DNA of 16,062 bases from an uncultured Pelagibacterales bacterium (lineage in GTDB: Bacteria; Pseudomonadota; Alphaproteobacteria; Pelagibacterales; Pelagibacteraceae), in NCBI GenBank assembly GCA_913020625.1, contig CAJVZX010000012.1, positions 1 to 16,062 of the forward strand. The letters run 5' to 3'. Made by a program: the position numbers and the translations under genes. The notes under the pieces were generated by a model. That model was not told where the DNA came from. It searched no databases and saw only the letters and a program-made list of their open reading frames with translations. Position 1 is the first letter of the stretch; each line of letters opens with the position of its first letter. Shown piece by piece: positions 6,505 to 13,734 of the stretch.

Positions 6505-8397
6505 TTAATGTACAAGTTTTGGTTTAAGACCCAAGGAACCTAAAGCGGATGATGTTTCCTCTTCATTTAAATCTTCAACTTCTTTTCTTTCTGGGTATTT
6601 ATTTTTAAAAATTATATCGCTTATTTCTTCTCCACTTAAAGTTTCATAAACTAATAAAGCTTTTGCCAATTTATGTAGATCATCTATTTTTTCTGTTAGT
6701 ATTTTTTTTGCTTTTTTATAACCCTCTTCTACTATTCTTTTTATTTCTGTATCAATTTTTTTAGCAGTTTCTTCGGACATTTGTTGATGCCTTGTTATTG
6801 ATCTTCCAAGAAAAACTTCATCTTCATTTTCACCATATGTTAAAGGGCCAAGTTGATCACTCATTCCAAATCTAGTCACCATATCTTTTGCTAATTTGGT
6901 AGCCATTTGGATATCTGAAGAAGCTCCAGAAGTAACTTTGTCATGTCCAAAAATTAATTCTTCTGCAATCCGACCACCCATTGCTTTCGATATATTTGCC
7001 TCTAAATATTCTCTTGAGTGAGAATATTTATCTCTTTCAGGAATGGTCCAAACAACACCCAATGCTCTTCCTCTGGGTATAATTGTGGCTTTATGTATAG
7101 GGTCTGAGGCCTTTTCATTTATAGCAACGATAGCATGCCCACCCTCATGGTAGGCTGTTAATTTTTTATCCTCTTCAGTCATAACCATTGATTTTCTCTC
7201 AGGACCCATCATAACTTTATCTTTAGCTTCCTCGAATTCTTGCATTGTAACAATTCTTTTATTTTTTCTTGCCGCTAATAATGCGGCCTCATTTACCAAA
7301 TTAGCTAAATCAGCTCCTGAAAATCCCGGTGTTCCTTTTGCTACTATTTTAAGCTTTACGTTGGGACCTATTGAAATTTTTTTAGAATGTATTTTTAATA
7401 TTTTTCCTCTCCCAACAATATCCGGTAATGGAACAATTACCTGTCTATCAAATCTACCAGGCCTTAATAACGCCGGATCTAATACATCAGGTCTATTGGT
7501 TGCTGCAATTATAATTACACCATCATTTGTTTCAAAACCATCCATTTCTACAAGAATTTGATTAAGTGTCTGTTCTCTTTCATCATTACCTCCACCTAGT
7601 CCAGCACCTCTGCTCCTTCCAACCGCATCTAACTCGTCGATAAAAATTATACATGGTGCATTTTTTTTTCCTTGTTCAAACATGTCTCTTACTCTTGATG
7701 CGCCTACACCAACAAACATTTCTACAAAGTCTGATCCAGATATTGTAAAGAAAGGAACATCTGCTTCTCCAGCAATCGCTCTTGCCAATAATGTTTTTCC
7801 AGTTCCTGGAGAACCCACAAGTAGTACGCCTCTAGGTATTTTTCCACCAAGTTTCATAAATTTTTTAGGATTTTTTAAATATTCTACAACTTCTTGTACT
7901 TCTTCTTTTGCTTCATCAATGCCCGCAACATCATTGAAAGATACTTTTTTCCTAATATCACTCATCAATTTTGCTTTAGATCTTCCAAAGCCCATTGCTC
8001 CACCTTTTCCACCTTGCATCTGTCTCATGAAAAAAATCCAAACTCCGATAAGTAACAACATTGGGAACCATGACAAAAGTACTCCTAATAATGATGGCAT
8101 TTTTTCATCAATTGGAGAAGCTGAAATGCTTACGCCTTTTTCAGTAAGTTTTTCAATTAAATTTGGATCATTGGGCGAATATGTATTAAAATTTTTTCCA
8201 TTAGAATATACACCTTTAATACTGTTGCCTTGAATATTAACTTGTACAACTCTTCCATTATCTACTTCTTCAAGAAATTCTGAAAAAGTAATATTATTAT
8301 TCTGCGAACTAGTATTTTGTGGATTTTTGAACAAATTATATAAACCCATAGTCAAAAAAACTATGATGGCCCACATTGCTAAATTTTTAAAGTTCAT
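6505..8397 (-). CDS. ftsH: ATP-dependent zinc metalloprotease FtsH
   Basis: 630 aa membrane-anchored AAA+ protease that degrades damaged membrane proteins and some regulators. Membrane helices lie at about 5-22 and 103-124, with a periplasmic segment between. The AAA domain has Walker A GSPGTGKT (195-202), Walker B IIFIDE (250-255), the pore loop with FVG near 228-230, and the second region of homology around 298-318. The protease domain has HEGGH (417-421), with D495 in GASSDIQMAT as the expected third zinc ligand. All are intact. In enterobacteria FtsH degrades sigma-32 and controls LpxC; whether either holds here is inference. A 92-nt gap precedes the gene and contains a heat-shock-type promoter candidate. 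AGGA lies 17 nt before the ATG, too far to be a normal Shine-Dalgarno. Confidence 0.97.
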   Translation of the reverse strand: MNFKNLAMWAIIVFLTMGLYNLFKNPQNTSSQNNNITFSEFLEEVDNGRVVQVNIQGNSIKGVYSNGKNFNTYSPNDPNLIEKLTEKGVSISASPIDEKMPSLLGVLLSWFPMLLLIGVWIFFMRQMQGGKGGAMGFGRSKAKLMSDIRKKVSFNDVAGIDEAKEEVQEVVEYLKNPKKFMKLGGKIPRGVLLVGSPGTGKTLLARAIAGEADVPFFTISGSDFVEMFVGVGASRVRDMFEQGKKNAPCIIFIDELDAVGRSRGAGLGGGNDEREQTLNQILVEMDGFETNDGVIIIAATNRPDVLDPALLRPGRFDRQVIVPLPDIVGRGKILKIHSKKISIGPNVKLKIVAKGTPGFSGADLANLVNEAALLAARKNKRIVTMQEFEEAKDKVMMGPERKSMVMTEEDKKLTAYHEGGHAIVAINEKASDPIHKATIIPRGRALGVVWTIPERDKYSHSREYLEANISKAMGGRIAEELIFGHDKVTSGASSDIQMATKLAKDMVTRFGMSDQLGPLTYGENEDEVFLGRSITRHQQMSEETAKKIDTEIKRIVEEGYKKAKKILTEKIDDLHKLAKALLVYETLSGEEISDIIFKNKYPERKEVEDLNEEETSSALGSLGLKPKLVH

Positions 8398-8422
8398 ATT
8401 TATTTATATATATATCCTATTA

Positions 8423-8450
8423 AAATAAGAATTATTTTCAAATAAACAAG
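8423..8450 (-). promoter_or_regulatory. Candidate RpoH (sigma-32) promoter for ftsH
   Basis: On the minus strand CTTG (8450-8447) is followed by exactly 17 nt and then CTTATTT (8429-8423). This matches the alphaproteobacterial heat-shock promoter pattern as I remember it (CTTG, 17-18 nt, CYTATNT), apart from the less conserved G that can follow. Transcription would begin about 18-20 nt before the ftsH ATG. Position, orientation and the presence of rpoH in the same window all fit. No transcript data are available, and the rest of the 92-nt gap (8398-8489) shows nothing else convincing. Confidence 0.5.
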
Positions 8451-8489
8451 TGACAAAATTGCCGTATATACTTGAGTTTTTTAGCAAAT

Positions 8490-9533
8490 TCAAATTTTAA
8501 ACTCGTTACTAATAATAAAAGAATTTTTTACTCTCTCAATTATGCATTTTCCAAGAGTTACTTTGAGAGGTTTGGTGTTTCTCATTTTTTCAATCAAATT
8601 TTGCAGATTTTTCCCCCTAGGAGAATAATATGTATTCCCAACTTTGCTAATTACATATCCTGTTGCTCTAAATATAATTTCCTTACTCTCTTGATCTAAA
8701 ATTTTATTGCTAATAAGCCACTTATTCTGATTAATCTGTCTTACATATTTTTGAATTGATTTTTGAAAATAATAATCTAAAGAATCTTCTGCAATTTGTA
8801 AATTTTTAATAGTTAATTTTATTTTATTTATGTCTAGCCCATCGGATTTAAAATTATTTATATGATTCCTTATTCTGGTTCTTAAATACTTTTCATTAAA
8901 ATTTGTAGGATCTACTATGTATTTTCCAAAAATTTTTTTAGAAATATAAATTAAATCCTTTTTTTTGATAGTTATTAATGGTCTAATAATTTTTTGATTA
9001 TTTTTATTTAGGAACGAAACCTGATTGAATGACGTAAGTCCTTTTAAACCACTTCCTCTAAATAATCTTATTAAAAAACTTTCAATAAAGTCATTCATTT
9101 GATGACCTAAAATTAAATTTTTAATTTTAAGAGAATAACATTCTTTTAGTAATAATCCGTGTCTAATTTGTCTTGCATTTGATTGTATATTTGATTTTGG
9201 AGTTTCTCCTTTCCATTTTAGTATTTTTGATAAAATTCTTTCTTTTAATAGAATAGATTTTACTTCTTTAGCTTCTTTTGCAGATTCTTTTCTCAACCTG
9301 TGATTTACAATTAGAACTCTATATTTTGTTTTAAATTCTTTAGAATAAATTTTGCTCAAGTAAGCTAGAGCTAAGCTATCAGGGCCCCCTGATACCCCTA
9401 TACAGAAACTTTCATATTTAATATGTTTAAATAAAATATTTTTAAATATTTTATATATTTTTTTAATTTTTTTATCTTTTAGATAATTATTTTTATGTTT
9501 TACTAACTGGACAGTCGAATTTTTTTTCTTCAT
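8490..9533 (-). CDS. tilS: tRNA(Ile)-lysidine synthase
   Basis: 347 aa PP-loop ATPase that puts lysine on C34 of tRNA-Ile(CAU), so that it reads AUA. The ATP-binding P-loop SGGPDS is at 48-53. VNHRLRKESAKEA (77-89), RLFRGSGLKGL (156-166), RPLI and DPTNFNEKYLRTRIRN (208-223) are typical TilS segments. The second motif, usually close to HHxDDxxET, reads GHQMNDFIES (143-152) here, so one His and one Asp are replaced. The C-terminal part is short compared with the 432-aa E. coli enzyme. The ATG at 9533 is the only ATG, GTG or TTG before the P-loop, so the 41-nt overlap with the end of cpoB appears real. AUA should be a common codon in so AT-rich a genome, which makes the gene essential in expectation. 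Confidence 0.92.
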   Translation of the reverse strand: MKKKNSTVQLVKHKNNYLKDKKIKKIYKIFKNILFKHIKYESFCIGVSGGPDSLALAYLSKIYSKEFKTKYRVLIVNHRLRKESAKEAKEVKSILLKERILSKILKWKGETPKSNIQSNARQIRHGLLLKECYSLKIKNLILGHQMNDFIESFLIRLFRGSGLKGLTSFNQVSFLNKNNQKIIRPLITIKKKDLIYISKKIFGKYIVDPTNFNEKYLRTRIRNHINNFKSDGLDINKIKLTIKNLQIAEDSLDYYFQKSIQKYVRQINQNKWLISNKILDQESKEIIFRATGYVISKVGNTYYSPRGKNLQNLIEKMRNTKPLKVTLGKCIIERVKNSFIISNEFKI

Positions 9534-10464
9534 ATTTAGCTTTTTGAAGAACAGATTGGCTTGCTTTTGGATATTGTTTAACTACACCAGTTATCATTGA
9601 ACAGCCTTGGTCTTTTTCTCCAATTTGCACTAAAGATACACCAAGTTTTAATAAATTTATAGGAGCTTTGGAGCTTTTAGGATATTTTTGATATCCTTCC
9701 AAATAAGCTGAGGCGGCATCTGTAAACAATTGTCTAATTCTAAAAGTTTCTGCATACCAATACTGCGCGCTACCAGCTAAATCATGTTCATTATTCGTTA
9801 TTACAAATTCTCTTAAAGCAATTTCTGCAGTATTATAGTCTCCAACTTTAAGAAAGCTCGTTGCAAAATCATATTGTTCTTCGGGAGATCCTTGGGGTAA
9901 AATTTTTTCTTCGTTTACAAATGTCTCTGTAACCACAGATCCAGTAACTTCAATAGACTGCGTTTCCTGGGTTGATCCAGTATTCTGTGTATCATAAGCA
10001 GAGATAGCTCCAAGGTCTTGTGGTTGAGATGATCCTGGTAATTTTTCTTTTTTTTTTGATGCTGAAAGAGTTGATTTGATTACCTCTCCTGATTGCACAA
10101 ATTTTTCTAAGTCTTGAAATCTTAACTGATTATCAGATTGGATTTTAGATAATCTATTAGAAAGCTTATCAATTTTAAAATTGATTTCCTCAAATTTATT
10201 AGTCAGTTCTTGAAATTGCTTTTCAATATCTGATAATTTTAAAAGATGTCTTGTTAATGCATCTTCAGAGTAAGTATTTTCAGAATTTAAACCTTCACTT
10301 GAAGAAATAGTATTTCCAGAATAAACGGCTTTTTCAAGTGTCTTTAAATCTTTTTGAATTATGTTTAATGTTTCAATTATATCTTCTGCAAAAAGATTTG
10401 AGGCCCTAAAAAAAAAGATTAAAAATAGTGCTGTAAATATAATTATTTTTTTTGTTGATCTCAT
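9493..10464 (-). CDS. cpoB: Tol-Pal-associated periplasmic protein CpoB (YbgF)
   Basis: 323 aa. A signal peptide (KK, then a hydrophobic stretch to about residue 26, likely cut after NLFA) sends it to the periplasm. Residues about 70-130 are a heptad-like coiled coil (ISDIEKQFQEL-type pattern), as in the trimerising N-terminal part of CpoB. A Ser/Gln/Thr-rich linker (about 135-190) follows, then tetratricopeptide repeats (about 194-315), including SPEEQYDFATSFLKVGDYNTA and AQYWYAETFRIRQLFTDA. In E. coli CpoB links Tol-Pal to PBP1B during outer-membrane constriction; the role here is inferred from family and position. A strong terminator separates it from pal, so it probably has its own promoter. 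TATAAA (10474-10469) lies 4 nt before the ATG and no Shine-Dalgarno is visible. Confidence 0.9.
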   Translation of the reverse strand: MRSTKKIIIFTALFLIFFFRASNLFAEDIIETLNIIQKDLKTLEKAVYSGNTISSSEGLNSENTYSEDALTRHLLKLSDIEKQFQELTNKFEEINFKIDKLSNRLSKIQSDNQLRFQDLEKFVQSGEVIKSTLSASKKKEKLPGSSQPQDLGAISAYDTQNTGSTQETQSIEVTGSVVTETFVNEEKILPQGSPEEQYDFATSFLKVGDYNTAEIALREFVITNNEHDLAGSAQYWYAETFRIRQLFTDAASAYLEGYQKYPKSSKAPINLLKLGVSLVQIGEKDQGCSMITGVVKQYPKASQSVLQKAKYEEKKFDCPVSKT

Positions 10465-10491
10465 TATTTTTATAATAGTTAAAATAATGGC

Positions 10492-10533
10492 AAAAAAAAG
10501 ACCCTAAGCGCCTATTGCGCTGAGGTCTTTTTT
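10492..10533 (-). terminator. Rho-independent terminator after pal, symmetric (bidirectional)
   Basis: On the minus strand AAAAAAGACC-T-CAGCGC pairs with GCGCT-T-AGGGTC-TTTTTT around a 5-nt AATAG loop. There is a five-pair GC-rich upper stem (AGCGC/GCGCT), one mismatch and a single-G bulge, then GACC pairing and an A6/T6 base. It starts 16 nt after the pal stop, so it should end the tolQ-pal transcript. A-tract and T-tract flank both sides, so it could also work on plus-strand transcripts, although no plus-strand gene points into it. The remaining DNA of the 85-nt gap (10465-10549) has no clear promoter for cpoB; TTGCCA and TATAAA are present but only 13 nt apart. Confidence 0.85.
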
Positions 10534-10549
10534 AATTTTTTAAATTATA

Positions 10550-11032
10550 TTAATTTGCTTTAACAGTTACCGATCTTCTATTTTGAGACCATGCTAGTGG
10601 ATTTGAACCTGAGTTAACTGGTCTTTCTTTTCCGTAACTAATCACAGATAATCTGTTGCCAGATATTCCGTAAGTCATTAAATAATCTTTTGCGGCATTT
10701 GCTCTTCTTTCGCCCAAAGCTAAGTTATATTCTCTAGTTCCTCTTTCGTCTGCATGTCCTTCAATTGTAAAACTCAAAGAATCATTTGCTCTCATCCAAG
10801 CAGCTTGTTTTCTTAATGTATCCCTTGAAGCTGTTGTTAGAACTGACTCGTTTGTAGCAAAAAAAACTCTATCTGGTACTCCTTTAGCTAGGTACTCAAC
10901 TGTATCTGTTCCAGTATAAACATCACCTTGTATTTGGCCTGGTAAAGTTGCTGTTTTTGTTGCACAAGCCGACAACATTAATGTAGCAACCATAACTATA
11001 AAAATGTTTCTTATAAAAACTTTAAAATTCAT
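10550..11032 (-). CDS. pal: Peptidoglycan-associated lipoprotein Pal
   Basis: 160 aa outer-membrane lipoprotein that ties the outer membrane to peptidoglycan and binds TolB. The lipoprotein signal peptide ends in the lipobox LSAC, with C23 as the lipidated residue. After a short linker the OmpA-like domain (about 45-158) has the peptidoglycan-binding motif TIEGHADERGTREYN (89-103), then LALGERRANAAKDYL (104-118), SYGKERP and a final WSQNRR. It is last in the tol cluster, just before a strong terminator. Unlike its neighbours it has a near-perfect Shine-Dalgarno sequence, which suits an abundant lipoprotein. Confidence 0.97.
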   Translation of the reverse strand: MNFKVFIRNIFIVMVATLMLSACATKTATLPGQIQGDVYTGTDTVEYLAKGVPDRVFFATNESVLTTASRDTLRKQAAWMRANDSLSFTIEGHADERGTREYNLALGERRANAAKDYLMTYGISGNRLSVISYGKERPVNSGSNPLAWSQNRRSVTVKAN

Positions 11033-11040
11033 TATCAGGA

Positions 11041-11047
11041 TCTCCTC
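11041..11047 (-). promoter_or_regulatory. Strong Shine-Dalgarno sequence of pal
   Basis: On the minus strand this reads GAGGAGA and ends 8 nt before the pal ATG, an ideal spacing. It is the only textbook ribosome binding site I find upstream of any gene in the window. The rest of the 97-nt gap between tolB and pal (to 11129) is AT-rich; a weak TTGAAA-N17-TATTTA pair may be a promoter, but I would not rely on it. Confidence 0.8.
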
Positions 11048-11129
11048 AATTTGCTTAATTTAATAAACTTTTGTTTAATATTTCAAACTTAAATAGATGT
11101 TTCAAGTGTTAATTTCAATCAAATAATGC

Positions 11130-12476
11130 CTACTTTGTTAATAAAGATGACCAAGATGGGTCGGATGCATCTGTTAAAGTTTCAACTTTTCGTTCATTAT
11201 AACCTGTTAAATCAATAGACCATAGGGTTGCACTAAAACCTTCACCTTGATCTCCCGATTTAGTTTCTCTATAAAAAATCAATACCCTGCCATTTGGTGA
11301 CCATGATGGAGCTTCCTGATAATAATTTTCTGTTAAAAGCCTCTCTCCTTTTCCATCTATTCTCATTACACCTATATAAAATTTTCCTTTATGAAGTTTT
11401 GTAAAAGCAATTAAATCTCCACGTGGAGACCATACTGGTGTTCCATATATTCCTGTTCCAAAAGATATACGCTTTACATTTGATCCATCGCTCCTCATTA
11501 CATAAATTTGCTGATAACCACTTCTATCTGAGTTAAATGTAATAAATTTTCCATTGGGTGAATAAGATGGTGAAGTATCAATTGAGGGATGATCTGTAAT
11601 TTGCTCCACTTCTCTGCTTTCTAGATTCATAGTATAAATATCTGAGTTACCATCTTTTGCAAAACTCATAATAATTTTTTTTCCATCTGGAGAAAATCTT
11701 GGCGCAAAAGTCATTCCAGGAAAAGTTCCAACTACTTCTTGAACTCCAGTTTCTATATCAAGTAAATACACACGAGGTAAATTTCTAAAATAAGATAAAT
11801 ATGTCACCATCTGATTAGTTGGATTGAATCTAGGAGTTAAAACTAACTCATTTCCTAAGGTAAGATACTTTGTATTAGCTCCATCTTGATCCATAATTGC
11901 TAATTTTTTTATTCTTTGAGTTTTGGGTCCTTCTTCCGCTACATAAATAATTCTTGTATCAAAATATCCCTGCTCACCTGTTAATCTTTGATAAACTTTA
12001 TCAGTAATTATATGCCCTACTCTTCTATAATTATTGGGAACCGTTGTAAAAGCTAGTGCCAACATTTCTCTTCCTGCTAAAATATCCCACAGTCTAAATT
12101 CTATTCTTAAATTGTTTTCAAGCATTTCTACTTTGCCTGTTATTAATGCTTGTGCTTTAATTAATTGCCAATCTTCAAATCTTGGTTTTAAATGTGCAAT
12201 GTCTGGTTTTTGAATAAAAGCATCTTGATTTAATGGATTAAATAAACCGGTTTTTTTAAGATTATTTTCTATAATTGTTGATATTTCTAATCCAATGTTT
12301 AAATTTCCTAACTCTTTAGAAATTTTATTTTCTGAAGTACTATCAATAAATAATGGCGAAACTGCTACTGGTAAAGGGTTAAGGTTTCCTCTCGTAATAT
12401 CTACTTCAATTAATGCATGCGAATTGAAGCTAAAAAAAATAAAAAATGAGATAATTGTAACAATTTTTTTTTTCAT
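11130..12476 (-). CDS. tolB: Tol-Pal system beta-propeller protein TolB
   Basis: 448 aa periplasmic protein. The signal peptide (KKK, hydrophobic 5-18) is probably cut after SHA (21), leaving LIEVDITRG as the mature start; this segment contacts TolA in E. coli. The N-terminal alpha/beta domain spans about 30-160. A six-bladed propeller follows, with repeated motifs of the WD40-like/PD40 type: FSPDGKKI, YSPNGKF, WSPRGDL and WSPNGRV, with SDIY or QQIYVM before each next blade. Pal binds on the propeller in characterised systems. The start lies 10 nt after the tolA stop; AAGGA is about 13 nt before the ATG, a loosely spaced Shine-Dalgarno. Co-transcription with tolQRA is expected. Confidence 0.96.
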   Translation of the reverse strand: MKKKIVTIISFFIFFSFNSHALIEVDITRGNLNPLPVAVSPLFIDSTSENKISKELGNLNIGLEISTIIENNLKKTGLFNPLNQDAFIQKPDIAHLKPRFEDWQLIKAQALITGKVEMLENNLRIEFRLWDILAGREMLALAFTTVPNNYRRVGHIITDKVYQRLTGEQGYFDTRIIYVAEEGPKTQRIKKLAIMDQDGANTKYLTLGNELVLTPRFNPTNQMVTYLSYFRNLPRVYLLDIETGVQEVVGTFPGMTFAPRFSPDGKKIIMSFAKDGNSDIYTMNLESREVEQITDHPSIDTSPSYSPNGKFITFNSDRSGYQQIYVMRSDGSNVKRISFGTGIYGTPVWSPRGDLIAFTKLHKGKFYIGVMRIDGKGERLLTENYYQEAPSWSPNGRVLIFYRETKSGDQGEGFSATLWSIDLTGYNERKVETLTDASDPSWSSLLTK

Positions 12477-12486
12477 ATTACTATTG

Positions 12487-13296
12487 TTATCCTTTTAACA
12501 TTTCATTAGCATCAAAATTTAATTGTAAATCTTTCCATCTTTCAAATCCCGTTGCTGGAACTCTCAATGGTTGGCATAATTTCACTGCTCTTAAAGCGCT
12601 TTCCGCCAAAACTTTATAAAAGCTTTGCCCTGGTTTATTCATTCTTGCATGATCTAATATTTCAGTATTAACTATTGATCCATCGGGATTAAGTTCTAAT
12701 TTTATTCTCACCAAAAGATCCTCATTATAGGGTAGTCCTAAAGGTACACTCCAACATCCAAATATTTGTGCTTTTAATGCGTCCTCTTCGCTTAATGTTA
12801 AACCCGAACTAACTATACTTTTATCTTGACTTTGGGTTAATTTATTATTTTTTTTTATTTCTTCGGCAGTTTCTTCTTTAGATTTGTCAATTAAAGCTGC
12901 AATTTGGTTTGGATCAAATATTTCTTTTTTTTCAAACTCAGAAACTTGCCTAATTTCAGTTTCAATCTTTTCTGGATTTTGCTTATTTTTTTTTATTTTT
13001 TCTTTTTTTTTAATTTTTTCCTTTGGTAAAGGAACTGCATCAGGTTTCTCTTTTTTTACTAATTTTGGAGGAGCTTGTTCAGAAACAACTCTTTCTTGTT
13101 CTTTTTTAATTTTTTCTAATATTTTTTTTGCTTTAGGAGCAAAAGGTAAATTCGTTTTATCACCAATCTGTATAAATTCTACTGAAACAATTGCTGGTAA
13201 ATCCAATGGTGCTCTTCTCATAAAGGGTAAGCTTAATGCAGTTAATATAATCATAAAGATATGAAAAAAAGTAGATATAAAAATACTTTTAGTCAT
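12487..13296 (-). CDS. tolA: TolA, inner-membrane to periplasm linker of the Tol-Pal system
   Basis: 269 aa, shorter than the 421-aa E. coli protein, mainly through a shorter middle domain. One N-terminal membrane helix (about 5-25) anchors it and should contact TolQR. Residues about 55-155 are Lys/Glu-rich, helical and low-complexity, with a Pro-containing part near 76-92. The C-terminal TolA/TonB-like domain (about 165-265) has FGCWSVPLGLPY, LVRIKLELNPDGSI, AESALRAVKLCQPL and ERWKDLQLNFD, with cysteines at 181 and 241 that could form the conserved disulfide. This domain reaches TolB/Pal across the periplasm. Sequence in the linker is too repetitive to identify alone; the C-terminal domain and the tolR-tolA-tolB position make the call. 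Confidence 0.93.
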   Translation of the reverse strand: MTKSIFISTFFHIFMIILTALSLPFMRRAPLDLPAIVSVEFIQIGDKTNLPFAPKAKKILEKIKKEQERVVSEQAPPKLVKKEKPDAVPLPKEKIKKKEKIKKNKQNPEKIETEIRQVSEFEKKEIFDPNQIAALIDKSKEETAEEIKKNNKLTQSQDKSIVSSGLTLSEEDALKAQIFGCWSVPLGLPYNEDLLVRIKLELNPDGSIVNTEILDHARMNKPGQSFYKVLAESALRAVKLCQPLRVPATGFERWKDLQLNFDANEMLKG

Positions 13297-13308
13297 TTAA
13301 TAATATTT

Positions 13309-13725
13309 TTATCTTTCTTTGTATGGCTCAGAAATAAGAGCAACTTTGGTAAATCCAGATCCAGATAACATGCCCATTATTTCTAAAACTCGTCCATAAT
13401 TAATTGTTTTATCACCTCTTACATAAATTCTAGTATCTGTTCTATTTTTTGCTATGGCTAAAATCTTAGCTATGATTTTATCGAACTCAACTTGACTTTC
13501 TTGTATAAAAATTTCACCTTTAGAATTAATTGATAGTGTTAAAGGCTCTTGTTCATCTGGCAAAGAATCTGCTGAACTTTCTGGAAGATCTACTTGAACA
13601 CCAACTGTTAAAAAAGGTGCTGTAACCATAAAAATAATTAGTAAAACTAACATCACATCAACAAATGGTGTTACATTTATTTCACTAATAGGATCTTTTG
13701 ATGAACGATGAATTTTAAATGCCAT
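13309..13725 (-). CDS. tolR: TolR, proton-channel subunit of the Tol-Pal system (ExbD family)
   Basis: 138 aa. One membrane helix (about 19-40) carries D23 in INVTPFVDVMLVLLIIF, the Asp needed for proton flow in TolR/ExbD. The periplasmic domain (about 45-135) contains VQVDLPES, PLTLSINSKGEIFI, IYVRGDKTINYGRVLEIMG and a final VALISEP, all typical. It works with TolQ as the ion-driven motor for TolA. It starts at an ATG 9 nt after the tolQ stop and ends 12 nt before tolA, so the four tol genes form one compact operon. Confidence 0.96.
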   Translation of the reverse strand: MAFKIHRSSKDPISEINVTPFVDVMLVLLIIFMVTAPFLTVGVQVDLPESSADSLPDEQEPLTLSINSKGEIFIQESQVEFDKIIAKILAIAKNRTDTRIYVRGDKTINYGRVLEIMGMLSGSGFTKVALISEPYKER

Positions 13726-13734
13726 TTATTTATC

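Noticed and set aside
7682..8233. 183-codon plus-strand open frame opposite ftsH
   Set aside because: It mirrors the highly conserved FtsH AAA domain on the other strand, has no recognisable domain and no start signals. It is a shadow of ftsH.
8474..8504. Inverted repeat GAGTTT...AAACTC at the end of tilS, as a terminator
   Set aside because: Six AT-rich pairs around a 19-nt loop with no T-tract on the tilS side. Probably chance in AT-rich DNA.
11050..11129. TTGAAA-N17-TATTTA upstream of pal as its own promoter
   Set aside because: The -10 matches only three of six bases, and pal can be read from the tol transcript. Mentioned with the ribosome binding site but not called.
12930..13130. T-rich low-complexity stretch as a repeat or phase-variable tract
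   Set aside because: It encodes the Lys/Glu helical linker of TolA in an AT-rich codon usage; the runs are short and interrupted, and no unit repeats regularly.
12884..13264. 126-codon plus-strand open frame opposite tolA, Phe/Ser-rich with apparent hydrophobic stretches
   Set aside because: The Phe-rich stretches are the complement of the Lys/Glu-rich TolA linker. No independent evidence for a gene.
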